Assembly: GCF_003014555.1 (NCBI RefSeq)
Contig: NZ_PYGE01000009.1
Coordinates: forward strand, 1-64,000
Direction: 5' to 3'
Source: Haloactinopolyspora alba
GTDB taxonomy: Bacteria > Actinomycetota > Actinomycetes > Jiangellales > Jiangellaceae
Length of the DNA stretch: 64,000 bases
Each line of letters begins with the position of its first letter. Within the stretch, counting starts at the first letter, position 1. Position numbers and translations under genes: made by a program. Shown piece by piece: positions 17,926 through 27,056 of this stretch. The notes below the pieces were generated by a model, which saw nothing but the letters and a program-made list of their open reading frames with translations, did not search any database and had not been told where the DNA came from.

Positions 17926-19791
17926 TCAGGTGTGCACGGCGAGCAGTTGGTCGCGAAACACTTCCGGCAGCGTGTCCTGCGAAAGTGCTCGCACGATGTG
18001 TGCTGCGCCTTCGGCTGCTGATCCCGCTGCCTCCGTCAACTCGTGGCCGGCCGCGGTGAGCCGCTGCTCGAGCAAGTGCCGCAACGGCCCGTCCTGACCT
18101 GCGATCCCGCCCACCGCCGCGAGTCGCCGGGTAAGGCCATCGGCAGCGTGCAGCAGCGTGGCCGCGAGCTCGTCGGCGGCTTGGGCGAGTAACTCGGCCG
18201 CAGCGTCGTCCTCTCGCGCCGCCGCCACGACGTCGGGCACGAACGACGCCATCGTCGCGGAGGGATCGGGGCTGCGGTGCAGGTCGTTGACGAGCGTCGC
18301 TACGCTGCCGAAGCGACTCTCGGCTGCTGTGCGCAGGGCCGCGGACGTCGTGGGTCGGCCCGTTGCATGTCGAACCGCGACCTCCAGCGCCCGACGACCG
18401 ATCCACGCCCCGCTGCCGATGTCGCCGAGCAGGTGACCGAGGCCGTCGGTGCGCCTCCACGTGGTCGTCGCATCGGTGGCGATCACGACCGAACCTGTTC
18501 CGGCCGCGAGCACCGCCCCGGCCTCGAACCCCAGCGCTCCCACGTAGGACGACACGCCGTCTGCGAACACCGCCATCATGTCGGCGTGCACGATGTTCAG
18601 GATCGGCAGCAGCGCCTCCGTGACGTTCGGAAACGCCCGACCACCGGCGACTCCCAACCCCAGGGTGGCGACATCCAGGCCGTGCCGTCGCGTCGAGACC
18701 GTCACTTCACGGGCCACGGCGTCGCTGACCGCCCGCAGGTCCGGACCTGTTGCGGACACGGACGGCCGTACGTGACCTTGCACCATGTCGACGAGCTCGC
18801 CGCCGCGCACGATCGCGACGCGATAGCCACTGGCGCCGATGTCGACGCCCACGTGGCAGTCCTGGGCGGTGCGTCGACGGTTCGACCTGGTCGTGTGCTG
18901 TACCGCCTCTCGCAGGCTGCGATGCTTCTCGTCCAGGGCACGCGCTCGTGCAGGATCGACGTCCAACAGCAGGACGAGCAGAGCCGTGCGAACCTCTCCA
19001 CCGCAGGTGTCGAGGGCGCGGGCGGCTTCCGGGGCTGATGCGCCGGAGGCGACTTGCAGCAGGGTGAGTACGCGGGCGCGCAGCTTGTCGTTGACCGGGA
19101 CGAGATCGATCATCAGATTCGAGTAGGTGTGGCCCAAGCGGATCATCAGCGCGGTGGAGAAGCTGCTCAAGATCAGCTTCTGGGCCGTTCCCGCCTTCAT
19201 CCGGGTCGATCCGGTGATCACCTCGGGGCCGGTCGCGGCACAGAGGTGATGATCGGCCCCATCGGCCAGGGGTGCACTGGGATCAGAGGTGATGGCGACG
19301 GTGCGGGCGCCGAGTTCCCGTGCGCGACGAAGGGCGCCGGCGACGTACGGCGTCCTGCCGCTGGCGGCCAGGCCGATGGCGATGTCATCGGCCCGGAGGG
19401 CCTGCTCGGCGTCCGCGGCGCCGGACTCGGGGTCATCCTCGGCGTCCTCGACGGCGCTGATCATCGCTGCCGTGCCACCCGCGAGATGAGCGGTGAACGT
19501 GTCGGAGGACACCCCATAGGTCGCCGGCACCTCGGCGGCGTCCAGCACCCCGAATCTGCCCGAGGTGCCGGCGCCGAAGTAGTGGACGCGACCGCCTCGT
19601 CGTACCGCCGCGACTGCATGATCCACGACCGCCGCCAGTTGCGGCAGTGTTGCCGCGACAGCCCCGGGAACATTGCTGTCCTCCGTGTTGATGCAGGTCA
19701 GGATCTCCTGCGTGCTCATCAGGTCGATGTCGTACGACTCCGACAGGCGTCGTTCCGTGGGCTTGTCCGTGCCGGTCGCGCGAGTTGTCAC
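17926..19791 (-). CDS. fused N-acetylmuramic acid 6-phosphate etherase and BadF-type amino-sugar kinase
   Basis: A 621-residue two-enzyme protein. Residues 10-300 are MurQ: the SIS-domain motif HYFGAGTSGRFGVLDAAEVPATYG includes catalytic-type E87, and TGSTRMKAGTAQK near 193-205 is also typical. Residues 312-615 are a BadF/BcrA-type ATPase/sugar kinase: GVDIGASGYR (315-323), AAGTGSV (429-435) and GDIGSGAWIG (456-465). MurQ cleaves the D-lactyl ether of MurNAc-6-phosphate to GlcNAc-6-phosphate; BadF-type kinases such as MurK phosphorylate MurNAc and GlcNAc. The fusion could thus do both successive steps. GTG start overlaps the heparinase stop (GTGA). No EIIC-type MurP nearby. Confidence 0.85.
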   Translation of the reverse strand: MTTRATGTDKPTERRLSESYDIDLMSTQEILTCINTEDSNVPGAVAATLPQLAAVVDHAVAAVRRGGRVHYFGAGTSGRFGVLDAAEVPATYGVSSDTFTAHLAGGTAAMISAVEDAEDDPESGAADAEQALRADDIAIGLAASGRTPYVAGALRRARELGARTVAITSDPSAPLADGADHHLCAATGPEVITGSTRMKAGTAQKLILSSFSTALMIRLGHTYSNLMIDLVPVNDKLRARVLTLLQVASGASAPEAARALDTCGGEVRTALLVLLLDVDPARARALDEKHRSLREAVQHTTRSNRRRTAQDCHVGVDIGASGYRVAIVRGGELVDMVQGHVRPSVSATGPDLRAVSDAVAREVTVSTRRHGLDVATLGLGVAGGRAFPNVTEALLPILNIVHADMMAVFADGVSSYVGALGFEAGAVLAAGTGSVVIATDATTTWRRTDGLGHLLGDIGSGAWIGRRALEVAVRHATGRPTTSAALRTAAESRFGSVATLVNDLHRSPDPSATMASFVPDVVAAAREDDAAAELLAQAADELAATLLHAADGLTRRLAAVGGIAGQDGPLRHLLEQRLTAAGHELTEAAGSAAEGAAHIVRALSQDTLPEVFRDQLLAVHT

Positions 19792-22700
19792 TCGGCCAGC
19801 TTCCACGGTCCGTGCGGTTCGCCGGGGACGTCGTTCCTCGTCCGCCTCGTCGTGACGTAGCGGTTCTCGCGGTACTCCACCTCGTCCTTCTCCGTGAAGA
19901 TCCTCGACGGCCGCCACAACGCCGTGCCGTCCTCCGCCACCGCGATTTCCTGCCACGGACCGCGGGCAGCACCGGGTTCCTGGTTCGGCGCCCGCCACGA
20001 GGCAAGCCAGACGGAGCCTTCATGGGTGACGGAGTCACCTTCCGAGTACGTGGTCGCGGGGTCCCAGGCCCGTGGCGCGGGCTCGACGTCGGAGTCGTCG
20101 GTGTCGCAGGATCGGGAAACTGTGAGGTCCTCGAACGTGCTCTCCTTCGTCGCGTAGAGCCCGACACCGCCGCTACGCACGACGGTGTCGCGAGCATCGA
20201 GGATCTCTTCGCCGTTCAACGTCACCGTGATGCGGTCACCGTGGATCGTTGCGCCCAGCTCGACCGGACCGTCCAGAGGGTCGCTGAGGGATGTTCCCGC
20301 TACCTTGACCGGCCCCGACCTGTGAGCCTCGCGGATGATGCTCGCGTACTGCGTCCCGCGGCTGGTCTTGCCGACATGGATCCGGTACCCGTAGGAGTCG
20401 GTGGAATCTCGCAACGAGACGCCTGCTGCACCGCGGCCGGGCAAGGTGACGGTGGTGTCGACCTCGTAGTTGCACGTCTCGGAGAAGCGTGCGGGCAGGG
20501 CCGAGTCGACCAAGACGTGTGCCCTGCCACCGTTGGCAGCGAGCCGCAGTTGACCCGAGTCGACGGACGCCTCGCCGCGGATCCCCCGCCAGTGGTCCTG
20601 GTCCAGCACTTCGGCAATCGTGACGTTGTCGAAGGTCGCGGCCCGTCGATGCGTATAAGCCGCGACGCCTCCGGTAGGCAGGCGTGTGTCATTGGCGGAG
20701 ATCGACGTGTCGCCGACAGTGGCGGTCAGATGTCGCCCGACGGCGGATACGGTCATGGTGTGTGCGGCATCGGCGTCGAGTCGCAGATCAGTCTCGGCGA
20801 GGACGGTGAGCTGGCCGTAGAAGACCTTGATGATCTGAAGCTTCACACCCTCCGACGTGTTGAGAACGTTGGCCCGGTAGTAGTTGCGGGAGTCGCGGTA
20901 GCGGAACGCGAGACCGGTCCGGGTGGTCGTCTGGTGGCGCGTCCCGGGCACGACCTCCGCTGTCATGACCATGTCGGTCGGCACGTCTTGCTGCACCGCG
21001 AACGACAGCCTGTCGGCGGTCGACGTCTGCGCCAGCTGCGTGCCTTCCTGGCCTCCCAGCGCCCAGTCACCGTGCGCCGGCCTCCAGCCCTCGAGAGACC
21101 CGTCATCGAAGCCGTAGACGGTGCTGTCCAGACTCGCCTCCGCGAAGTCCTCCTCGAGTACCGGGGTGAGATCGACGGCTGCCTCGACGGAGAGGGAGAC
21201 GACGTCACCGTTGCGGGTGAACGCCGCCGGCTCACCGTTCACCAGCACCACGTCCGCGTCCGGAGCGTTGATCGACAGCGACCCCGTGAACGGATCCCCG
21301 AGCGAGATTCGCGCGGTGTCGCCGGCCAGCTCCACACTGATGTCGGACACGACGTCGGATGCGTCGACGAGGCTCGCGTCGTCCCTGACCAGCGACGAGC
21401 CCGACGTCAGCGAGTACCGCGTGAGGCCGCCGTCCTCGTCACGCTCGATGTAGGCGGTCTCGCCGTCGGTCGCGGCAGTCCCGAACTCCCTCGACGCGGG
21501 ATCGTCCTCACGTGAGAGGTAGAACGTGCCGGTTCCCTCGGGGAGGTCGATCTCCAGAGCGGTCGCCACGGAGTGATCGACTCCGGGCAGCTCGATGCGT
21601 TCCGCTGTCACCGACGGCGCCGGACCGGCCTTGCCTGGAACCACCACGGTGTCCAGTCCGGTGGCGCCGGTGGTGGACCAGTCGTACGACAGATAGTCGA
21701 CGTCGGTGCGTACGTCCTGACCGACCCGGACGGCGCCGTCGTCGTGGACGGTCGGGGTGACGTCGGAGCCAGCGGTGCCGACGGGTACGAGCTGCACGCC
21801 GGAGACCGGCTCGTCGCCCGGCACGGTGTCGAACCCGACCGTGGCGACGCCCGTGCTGTCGTCGACGGAGACCGGGTCGCCCGGGAAGTGCCAGAGCTGC
21901 CGGTAGTCGTGCGCGTCGGCATCGCCCGTCAGCGAGTCGGAGACGATCCAGAAGCCGGGCTTGACGAAGTAGACGACCCGGTCGTGGGTGATCGGCCGGT
22001 ACCCCTGAGCCTCGCCACGGTAGACATCGAGGCCCGCGTTCGAGCGCCACAGCCATGTGGCGCGGGTGACTCCGGCTTCCTGCGGGCGTCCATCGACCTC
22101 GACGGTGTTGTGCGCCTCGGTCGTCCGACGCATCCAGTTGTTCGTCTCGGTTGAGCTGTAGTCTTTTCCGACCCCTGGATCGACGATCAACGGGCGGCCG
22201 TAGGCAGCCATCACGAGGCTGAGGTCGTCCGGATGCCGGTGGGATCTCGTGTAGCCGGTGTTCTGGTTGTTGATCAGCATGTACCGGGCATCGCTGTCCC
22301 AGCCGGAGCGCTGGACCGCGTAGCTGATGGGGTAGACCGTGGACCCGAGCGTCGGAACCGTCCCCTCGGTCCGACCGGAGCCGACCCAGGAGAAGTCGGT
22401 CCACGAGTTTCGCGCTCCGCTCGTCCGAATGGCGTCCGTACCCGCCCTGCCCTTCGCGGTGTCACCGATCAGAGCAGATTCGAGATTCGGCATGCGAGTC
22501 GCGAACAGAGCGTCTGCCAGCCGGTCCGCCGAACTGGCGATCGAGTCGGGGAGGCTCCGCCCGTTGGTGTCAGCGAACTCGATGATGGTGTTCAGCAGAT
22601 TCGCAACGTAGGCGTGGTAGTTGAAGGTCGGCTCGCGGTACACGCTGTCGCTCTTGAGGTGTCTCCCGACGAACCATTCGACCGAACGCACGACGTACGG

Positions 22701-23540
22701 CTCCCACCTCGGCGATGCCGAGAACTCGGGAAAGTACACCGCCGAGACATAGATCGCGCGTGCGATCGAAAGGTACCAGTTGTTCCCTACGTAGTTCTGC
22801 AGCACGTCAGACAGGTGATCCGTCGTCGCGTGGACACCGGACAGGTACGCCACGAGGTCGGACGGGTCGATGGTCGGCTCGGTGCGGAACACGGAGAACG
22901 AGTCGACGAGCTGCGCGAGCCGCTTGGCCGCCGAGAGATTCCTGTTCGACGGCCAGCTCTGCATGTCGTTGAAGAAGTCGAGGGAGATGTCCATCCACGC
23001 GGCCGCGTACGTTGCGCGTTTCTGCGGGTCGCTCTCGTTGAGGTACGCGTCCGTCAGAACGGGCATGAACGAGAAGTCGGTCATCAGAACCCGCGCATGG
23101 CCCGGGTTCTCCTCGGTGCCGCCCCAGGTGTCGTGCCAGTCGACGTCGATCCGCTGCTCGGCATCGTCGTAGAAGTCGCGGGTCTCGGTGCCGAACCGGA
23201 AGATCCCGCTCGCGAGTTCGTCGGCGGTCGCGTCACGAATGCCGCCCCCTCCGGGCGACGGAACTTCGATACCGGTGCGGCCGGAATAGAACTCCGTGAG
23301 TTCCTCCGCGGCGCCTTCCTCGTCACCGGCGTCGAGCCTGTCCGCGACGTCGGCGAGCTCTGGACGTGACAGGTCGAGCAATTCGCCGAGCTCTGACATG
23401 TCGCCCGCCGTAGTGGCGGCCGTCGCCGTGGGCAGGCCCGTCGTTGACAGGCCTGTCGTCACGAGGGCCAGCACAAACATTGCGGCAGCCATAGCGCGAG
23501 CACGACCGTGAGTGGCTCGCCGGGGAACGTTCCGCTGCAT
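19788..23540 (-). CDS. secreted heparinase II/III-like polysaccharide lyase with two CBM5/12-type modules
   Basis: A 1250-residue secreted protein. After a signal peptide (~1-42) comes an alpha-toroid with NYHAYVANLLNTI near 360. A heparinase II/III beta-sandwich follows, with SHRHPDDLSLVMAAYGRPLIVDPG near 430. The ~800-1150 region holds two LamG/DUF1080-like beta-sandwich repeats, each with YRIHVG or YRANVL-type strands. The C terminus has two Trp-rich modules (AWDPATTYSEGDSV and ALWRPSRIFTEKDEV, 1155-1250) of the CBM5/12 chitin-binding type. Start: ATG with AAGGAGG upstream. The substrate should be a polysaccharide containing uronic acid or amino sugar; chitin-like binding and the coupled MurQ-kinase gene point to amino-sugar polymers. 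Confidence 0.82.
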   Translation of the reverse strand: MQRNVPRRATHGRARAMAAAMFVLALVTTGLSTTGLPTATAATTAGDMSELGELLDLSRPELADVADRLDAGDEEGAAEELTEFYSGRTGIEVPSPGGGGIRDATADELASGIFRFGTETRDFYDDAEQRIDVDWHDTWGGTEENPGHARVLMTDFSFMPVLTDAYLNESDPQKRATYAAAWMDISLDFFNDMQSWPSNRNLSAAKRLAQLVDSFSVFRTEPTIDPSDLVAYLSGVHATTDHLSDVLQNYVGNNWYLSIARAIYVSAVYFPEFSASPRWEPYVVRSVEWFVGRHLKSDSVYREPTFNYHAYVANLLNTIIEFADTNGRSLPDSIASSADRLADALFATRMPNLESALIGDTAKGRAGTDAIRTSGARNSWTDFSWVGSGRTEGTVPTLGSTVYPISYAVQRSGWDSDARYMLINNQNTGYTRSHRHPDDLSLVMAAYGRPLIVDPGVGKDYSSTETNNWMRRTTEAHNTVEVDGRPQEAGVTRATWLWRSNAGLDVYRGEAQGYRPITHDRVVYFVKPGFWIVSDSLTGDADAHDYRQLWHFPGDPVSVDDSTGVATVGFDTVPGDEPVSGVQLVPVGTAGSDVTPTVHDDGAVRVGQDVRTDVDYLSYDWSTTGATGLDTVVVPGKAGPAPSVTAERIELPGVDHSVATALEIDLPEGTGTFYLSREDDPASREFGTAATDGETAYIERDEDGGLTRYSLTSGSSLVRDDASLVDASDVVSDISVELAGDTARISLGDPFTGSLSINAPDADVVLVNGEPAAFTRNGDVVSLSVEAAVDLTPVLEEDFAEASLDSTVYGFDDGSLEGWRPAHGDWALGGQEGTQLAQTSTADRLSFAVQQDVPTDMVMTAEVVPGTRHQTTTRTGLAFRYRDSRNYYRANVLNTSEGVKLQIIKVFYGQLTVLAETDLRLDADAAHTMTVSAVGRHLTATVGDTSISANDTRLPTGGVAAYTHRRAATFDNVTIAEVLDQDHWRGIRGEASVDSGQLRLAANGGRAHVLVDSALPARFSETCNYEVDTTVTLPGRGAAGVSLRDSTDSYGYRIHVGKTSRGTQYASIIREAHRSGPVKVAGTSLSDPLDGPVELGATIHGDRITVTLNGEEILDARDTVVRSGGVGLYATKESTFEDLTVSRSCDTDDSDVEPAPRAWDPATTYSEGDSVTHEGSVWLASWRAPNQEPGAARGPWQEIAVAEDGTALWRPSRIFTEKDEVEYRENRYVTTRRTRNDVPGEPHGPWKLAE

Positions 23541-23752
23541 GCCAGGGCCTCCTTGCATCTCGGTGTCCGTGACGGCGTCAGCCGTTGAGTTCGTCCCCCG
23601 TGTGTTCGTGCTCGGCTTCGTACTCGGCCAGGTCCGAGCCTGTGATGTCGTCCCGTGAAGACTGGAGAAGCACGGATCGGTGGCCCGTGCCACGAGCGGT
23701 TGAGGGCAACGGTGGTCCTTCCGGTCTGCGGCGGGGATCGCCGTGCCTGGCC

Positions 23753-23801
23753 CTTGACGTGTCGTTGCGTCACCGTAGGCGTACGCCACTCTGAGCGTCA
23801 A
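23753..23801 (-). promoter_or_regulatory. promoter and LacI-type operator of the heparinase operon
   Basis: On the minus strand TTGACG (23801-23796) and TACGGT (23777-23772), 18 nt apart, form the promoter. Immediately downstream lies the 20-mer TGACGCAACGACACGTCAAG (complement of 23753-23772), identical to the copy at 24984-25003. The half-site TGACGCAACG also occurs in a near-perfect palindrome at 24931. The arrangement predicts repression by steric block and leaves a ~210-nt untranslated leader before the heparinase ATG. The rest of 23541-23881 shows no gene. Confidence 0.78.
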
Positions 23802-23881
23802 TAGCGCGTCGTCCGCAATTCTCGAGCGTTCATGACCGCCAGGGGAGCTGATCGCTGTAGCGCGTCTGAGGGGCGGCTACG

Positions 23882-24922
23882 ATGACACCGATGGCGACCC
23901 AGAAAGAAATCGCACGTCGTGCCGGCGTCTCGGTGTCGGTCGTCTCTGCCGTGCTCAACGGCACTACACACACTCGGATGAGTGACGAGACGCGGGCGCG
24001 CATCGAGGCGGCCATCGCCGAGGTCGGGTATGTGCCCAACGATGCTGCACGTGCATTGCGGCGCCAGCAGGCGGGCACGATCGCGGTGGTCGTCGAGAAG
24101 CTGGAGAATCCCGCCTACAAGGAGCTGTTCCACGGCATCTACGAGGCGGCCGAGGCGCGGGGTTGGGCGGTGGTGCTGGGCGACACCGTCTGGATGCGTT
24201 CCGGCAGCCACTTTCTCGCGCGGCTGCTTGGTCGAGGGTCGATAGATGCGATCCTGCTGCGGCACGACGGCCTGATCGACGAGGAGGCGCTCGCTCACCT
24301 GCGCGCAAGACCCACCCCCGTCGTGCTGCTGGAGCGCCAATCCGACCCGCAAGATCCGTGGGTGGCGGTAGACGACTCCGCCGCTGCACGGTTGGCCACC
24401 GAGCACCTCATCGAGTTCGGACACACCGATATCGCCTTCGTGGGCGGTACCGCCGGCCAGCCCTCGACGGCCCGTTACGAGGGATACGTGGCCGCCATGA
24501 ACGACGCGCGGCTGTCACCTCGGGAGCACTTGTTCACGGGCTTCGGCGCCGAGTCCGGTGTTCGGGGACTGACTGAGCTCCGATCAGGCGATGTGTTGCC
24601 CACCGCGGTCGTGGTCGCGAACGTGATGTCGGCGGTCGGCTTGCTCGCAGCGGCTGCCGATGCGGGGATCGACGTTCCGCGCCGGCTCTCGGTGGTCGGG
24701 ATCCACGACGTCGAGATCGCCGATGTCGTCAGGCCGTCGTTGACGACCGTCCGGTTGCCGATGCGGGCGCTGGGCGTTCGGGCGGTCGAGGAGCTGTCGG
24801 CGCTGCTCTCGGGTGCTCCCATGGAGCCGGGCGTGATCGCGGACCCGCCGCCGCAAGTCATCGCCCGTAGTAGTACCGCGCCGGCTCCTGCTGAGCTGAC
24901 GTCTCGGAGTGACGAGTTGTGA
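23882..24922 (+). CDS. LacI family transcriptional regulator of the heparinase/MurQ/importer regulon
   Basis: A 346-residue LacI repressor. The N-terminal helix-turn-helix (ATQKEIARRAGVSVSVVSAVLNG) and hinge (AARALRRQQAGTIAVVV) are intact, followed by a periplasmic-binding-fold effector domain. GAGGGG precedes the ATG at 23882 by 8 nt; a second ATG three codons later is possible. The gene lies between two operons that each carry the same 20-bp operator, and no copy sits at its own start, so it likely controls both neighbours but not itself. The effector should be a breakdown product of the polymer cut by the lyase. Confidence 0.88.
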   Translation: MTPMATQKEIARRAGVSVSVVSAVLNGTTHTRMSDETRARIEAAIAEVGYVPNDAARALRRQQAGTIAVVVEKLENPAYKELFHGIYEAAEARGWAVVLGDTVWMRSGSHFLARLLGRGSIDAILLRHDGLIDEEALAHLRARPTPVVLLERQSDPQDPWVAVDDSAAARLATEHLIEFGHTDIAFVGGTAGQPSTARYEGYVAAMNDARLSPREHLFTGFGAESGVRGLTELRSGDVLPTAVVVANVMSAVGLLAAAADAGIDVPRRLSVVGIHDVEIADVVRPSLTTVRLPMRALGVRAVEELSALLSGAPMEPGVIADPPPQVIARSSTAPAPAELTSRSDEL

Positions 24923-24930
24923 CCGCCTTC

Positions 24931-24948
24931 TGACGCAACGTTGCATCG
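24931..24948 (+). promoter_or_regulatory. upstream palindromic LacI-type operator
   Basis: TGACGCAACGTTGCATCG contains the perfect palindrome GCAACGTTGC with the central CG typical of LacI-family sites, and its left half equals the half-site of the two 20-bp operators. It lies directly upstream of the -35 of the importer operon. Two sites flanking one promoter suggest tight or cooperative repression. Confidence 0.65.
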
Positions 24949-24955
24949 GATCCTA

Positions 24956-25003
24956 TTGACGCTCGGAACGCGGTCATCTACGTTGACGCAACGACACGTC
25001 AAG
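24956..25003 (+). promoter_or_regulatory. promoter and operator of the importer operon
   Basis: TTGACG (24956-24961) and TACGTT (24979-24984) are 17 nt apart. The operator TGACGCAACGACACGTCAAG (24984-25003) begins at the last base of the -10 and runs to the AGAGGAG ribosome-binding site, so it covers the transcription start. Promoter and operator are near-copies of those of the heparinase operon. Confidence 0.78.
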
Positions 25004-25015
25004 AGGAGCCATGTC

Positions 25016-26971
25016 ATGACCGATCACCGCCCGCTCTTCCTACCGAACCGGCGGACGTTCCTCGCCGGTGTCGGCGCCGCCGGCCTCGCCGCAGTCGTGG
25101 GCTGCAGCGCCGACGGCGACAGCCCCAGCCGGAGCGACAAAGGCCCCGAAGCACCTGGCCTGGCAGACCTCGTCGACTCGGGCGAACTGCCCCCGGTCGA
25201 GGATCGACTTCCGGCCAAACCGCTGGTGGTCGAGCCTGTCGAGCGCGTCGGCGTCTACGGCGGTCGCCTGAACACCGTCGTGCTCGGTCAGCAAGACCTC
25301 TCCTACACGAAGATGACGATCGGCTACGAGGGTCTGATGCGCTGGACGCCGGACTGGTCGGACACGATCCCGAACGTCGCCGAGTCCGTCGACGTGTCCG
25401 ACGATGCCTCGACGTACACGTTCCACCTGCGCGAGGGCATGCGATGGTCGGACGGCAAACCGTTCACGGCCGCCGACATCGTGTTCGCCGCGAACGACGT
25501 CGCGTTCAACGAGGAGTTCGCGGGCGCGGTGGAGTCGGCCCACCTGTCCAACCCCGATGGCGACGCGACGGCCGAGGCGCTCGACGAGTACACCGTCCGG
25601 ATCACGTTCCCGTCACCGAACGCGGGCTTCCTCGACGAGCTCTCCACGTTCAACAGCGCGGGGGTCCTCGTCGGGCACCCCAAGCACTACATGTCGCAGT
25701 TCCACCCCGCCCACAACGACAAGGCGCAGGCGAACGCGTCGGCGGCCGGCTTCGAGCACTGGGTCGACTACTACGTCGACCGCGCCGACTGGCGCATCAA
25801 CACCGAACTGCCGACCGTGAACGGGTGGGTCGTGACCCGCACCCTCGAGGAAGGCAGCGAGATCCTCGCCGAGCGCAACCCGTACTACTGGAAGGTCGAC
25901 CCCGACGGCAGCCAACTGCCGTACCTCGACGAGATCCGCCACGAGCTGGTCAGCGACGAGGAGGTCGTGCTGCTCAAGGCGACCCAGGGCGAGCTCGACA
26001 TCGTGACCCGCCACATCAACAGTCTCGAGAACAAGCCGGTGCTCGCCGACGCTCGCGAGGACGGCGACTACCATTTCATCGACCTGCAGACGAGTTTCAT
26101 GAACGAGATGGTCATCTCGCTCAACCTCAACCACCAGAACCAGGTGAAGCGGGAGATCTTCCAGAACAAGGACTTCCGCATCGCGCTCTCACACGCGATC
26201 AACCGCGACGAGATGAACAACGCGGTATTCCAGGCGCAGGGCGAGGCGTGGCAGGCCGCGCCCAACCCCGACTCGATCTACTACGACGAGGAGATGGCGC
26301 AGCAGTACACCGAGTACGACGAGGATCTTGCCAACCAGATGCTCGACGAGGCCGGGTACGCCGAGCGTGACTCCGACGGCTACCGTGTCGGCCCCGACGG
26401 CGAGCGCATCCGTATCACCGTCGAGATCGCCTCTCCCGCGCCGACGCCGTACATGGTCGACGCCATGGAGCTCGTCTCCGGGTACTGGGACGCGGTGGGC
26501 ATCGACACACGGCCGGAACCGATCGACCGCTCGCTGTACCAGGAGCGCACCGCGGCGAACGAGCACGACGCCGGTGTATGGAACGGTACCGGCGGGTTCC
26601 GCGACGAGGTGCTCGCGCCGCTGTACTACCTGCCTTCGCGCACGGCGTTGGTCGCGTGGGCCGTCGAGTGGGCGGAGTACTTCATCAGTCGTGGCGCGGA
26701 AGGCGAGACTCCGCCCCAGGCGCCGCTGCGCCAGATGGAGCTGTTCTGGCAGATGGAGTCGGAGCCCGACCAGGCGCGGCGCGAGGAGCTCTTCCGCGAG
26801 ATCCTGCAGATCGCCAAGGACGAGTTCTACACGATCGGCACGTTACGGATCCCGCTCAGCTACGGCACCGTCGCCAACAGCCTCAAGAACGTGCCGGAGG
26901 CCTTCCCGACCGCGTTCCGGTTCGCCGATCCCGCACCGACCAACCTGTCGCAGTACTTCTTCGAGGACTGA
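25016..26971 (+). CDS. ABC transporter substrate-binding protein, family 5 (dipeptide/oligosaccharide type)
   Basis: A 651-residue lipoprotein. The N terminus has both a twin-arginine motif (NRRTFLAG) and a lipobox (VVGC), implying Tat export and lipid anchoring. The mature part has the SBP_bac_5 pattern, including LREGMRWSDGKPFTAADIVFA and a C-terminal mixed lobe. Family members bind dipeptides, oligopeptides, muropeptides or, in several bacteria, oligosaccharides. Operator and promoter are shared with the heparinase/MurQ operon, so the ligand is probably a product of that lyase. A competing ATG five nt upstream opens only a two-codon frame and was not used. Confidence 0.87.
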   Translation: MTDHRPLFLPNRRTFLAGVGAAGLAAVVGCSADGDSPSRSDKGPEAPGLADLVDSGELPPVEDRLPAKPLVVEPVERVGVYGGRLNTVVLGQQDLSYTKMTIGYEGLMRWTPDWSDTIPNVAESVDVSDDASTYTFHLREGMRWSDGKPFTAADIVFAANDVAFNEEFAGAVESAHLSNPDGDATAEALDEYTVRITFPSPNAGFLDELSTFNSAGVLVGHPKHYMSQFHPAHNDKAQANASAAGFEHWVDYYVDRADWRINTELPTVNGWVVTRTLEEGSEILAERNPYYWKVDPDGSQLPYLDEIRHELVSDEEVVLLKATQGELDIVTRHINSLENKPVLADAREDGDYHFIDLQTSFMNEMVISLNLNHQNQVKREIFQNKDFRIALSHAINRDEMNNAVFQAQGEAWQAAPNPDSIYYDEEMAQQYTEYDEDLANQMLDEAGYAERDSDGYRVGPDGERIRITVEIASPAPTPYMVDAMELVSGYWDAVGIDTRPEPIDRSLYQERTAANEHDAGVWNGTGGFRDEVLAPLYYLPSRTALVAWAVEWAEYFISRGAEGETPPQAPLRQMELFWQMESEPDQARREELFREILQIAKDEFYTIGTLRIPLSYGTVANSLKNVPEAFPTAFRFADPAPTNLSQYFFED

Positions 26972-26986
26972 TCCGCGAGTCGCGGT

Positions 26987-27021
26987 CACGGGCGGTGCCG
27001 ACGCGATCGGCGCCGCCCGTG
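26987..27021 (+). other. intercistronic stem-loop
   Basis: Two 15-nt arms (26987-27001 and 27007-27021) pair with a single G-U, closing a CGCGA loop. It lies between binding-protein and permease genes and has no T run. Such hairpins commonly stabilise the upstream message or lower expression of membrane subunits relative to the binding protein; that role is inferred. Confidence 0.6.
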
Positions 27022-27056
27022 CGACGGCCGAACGTAGAGATGGGTGAGAGAACCCG

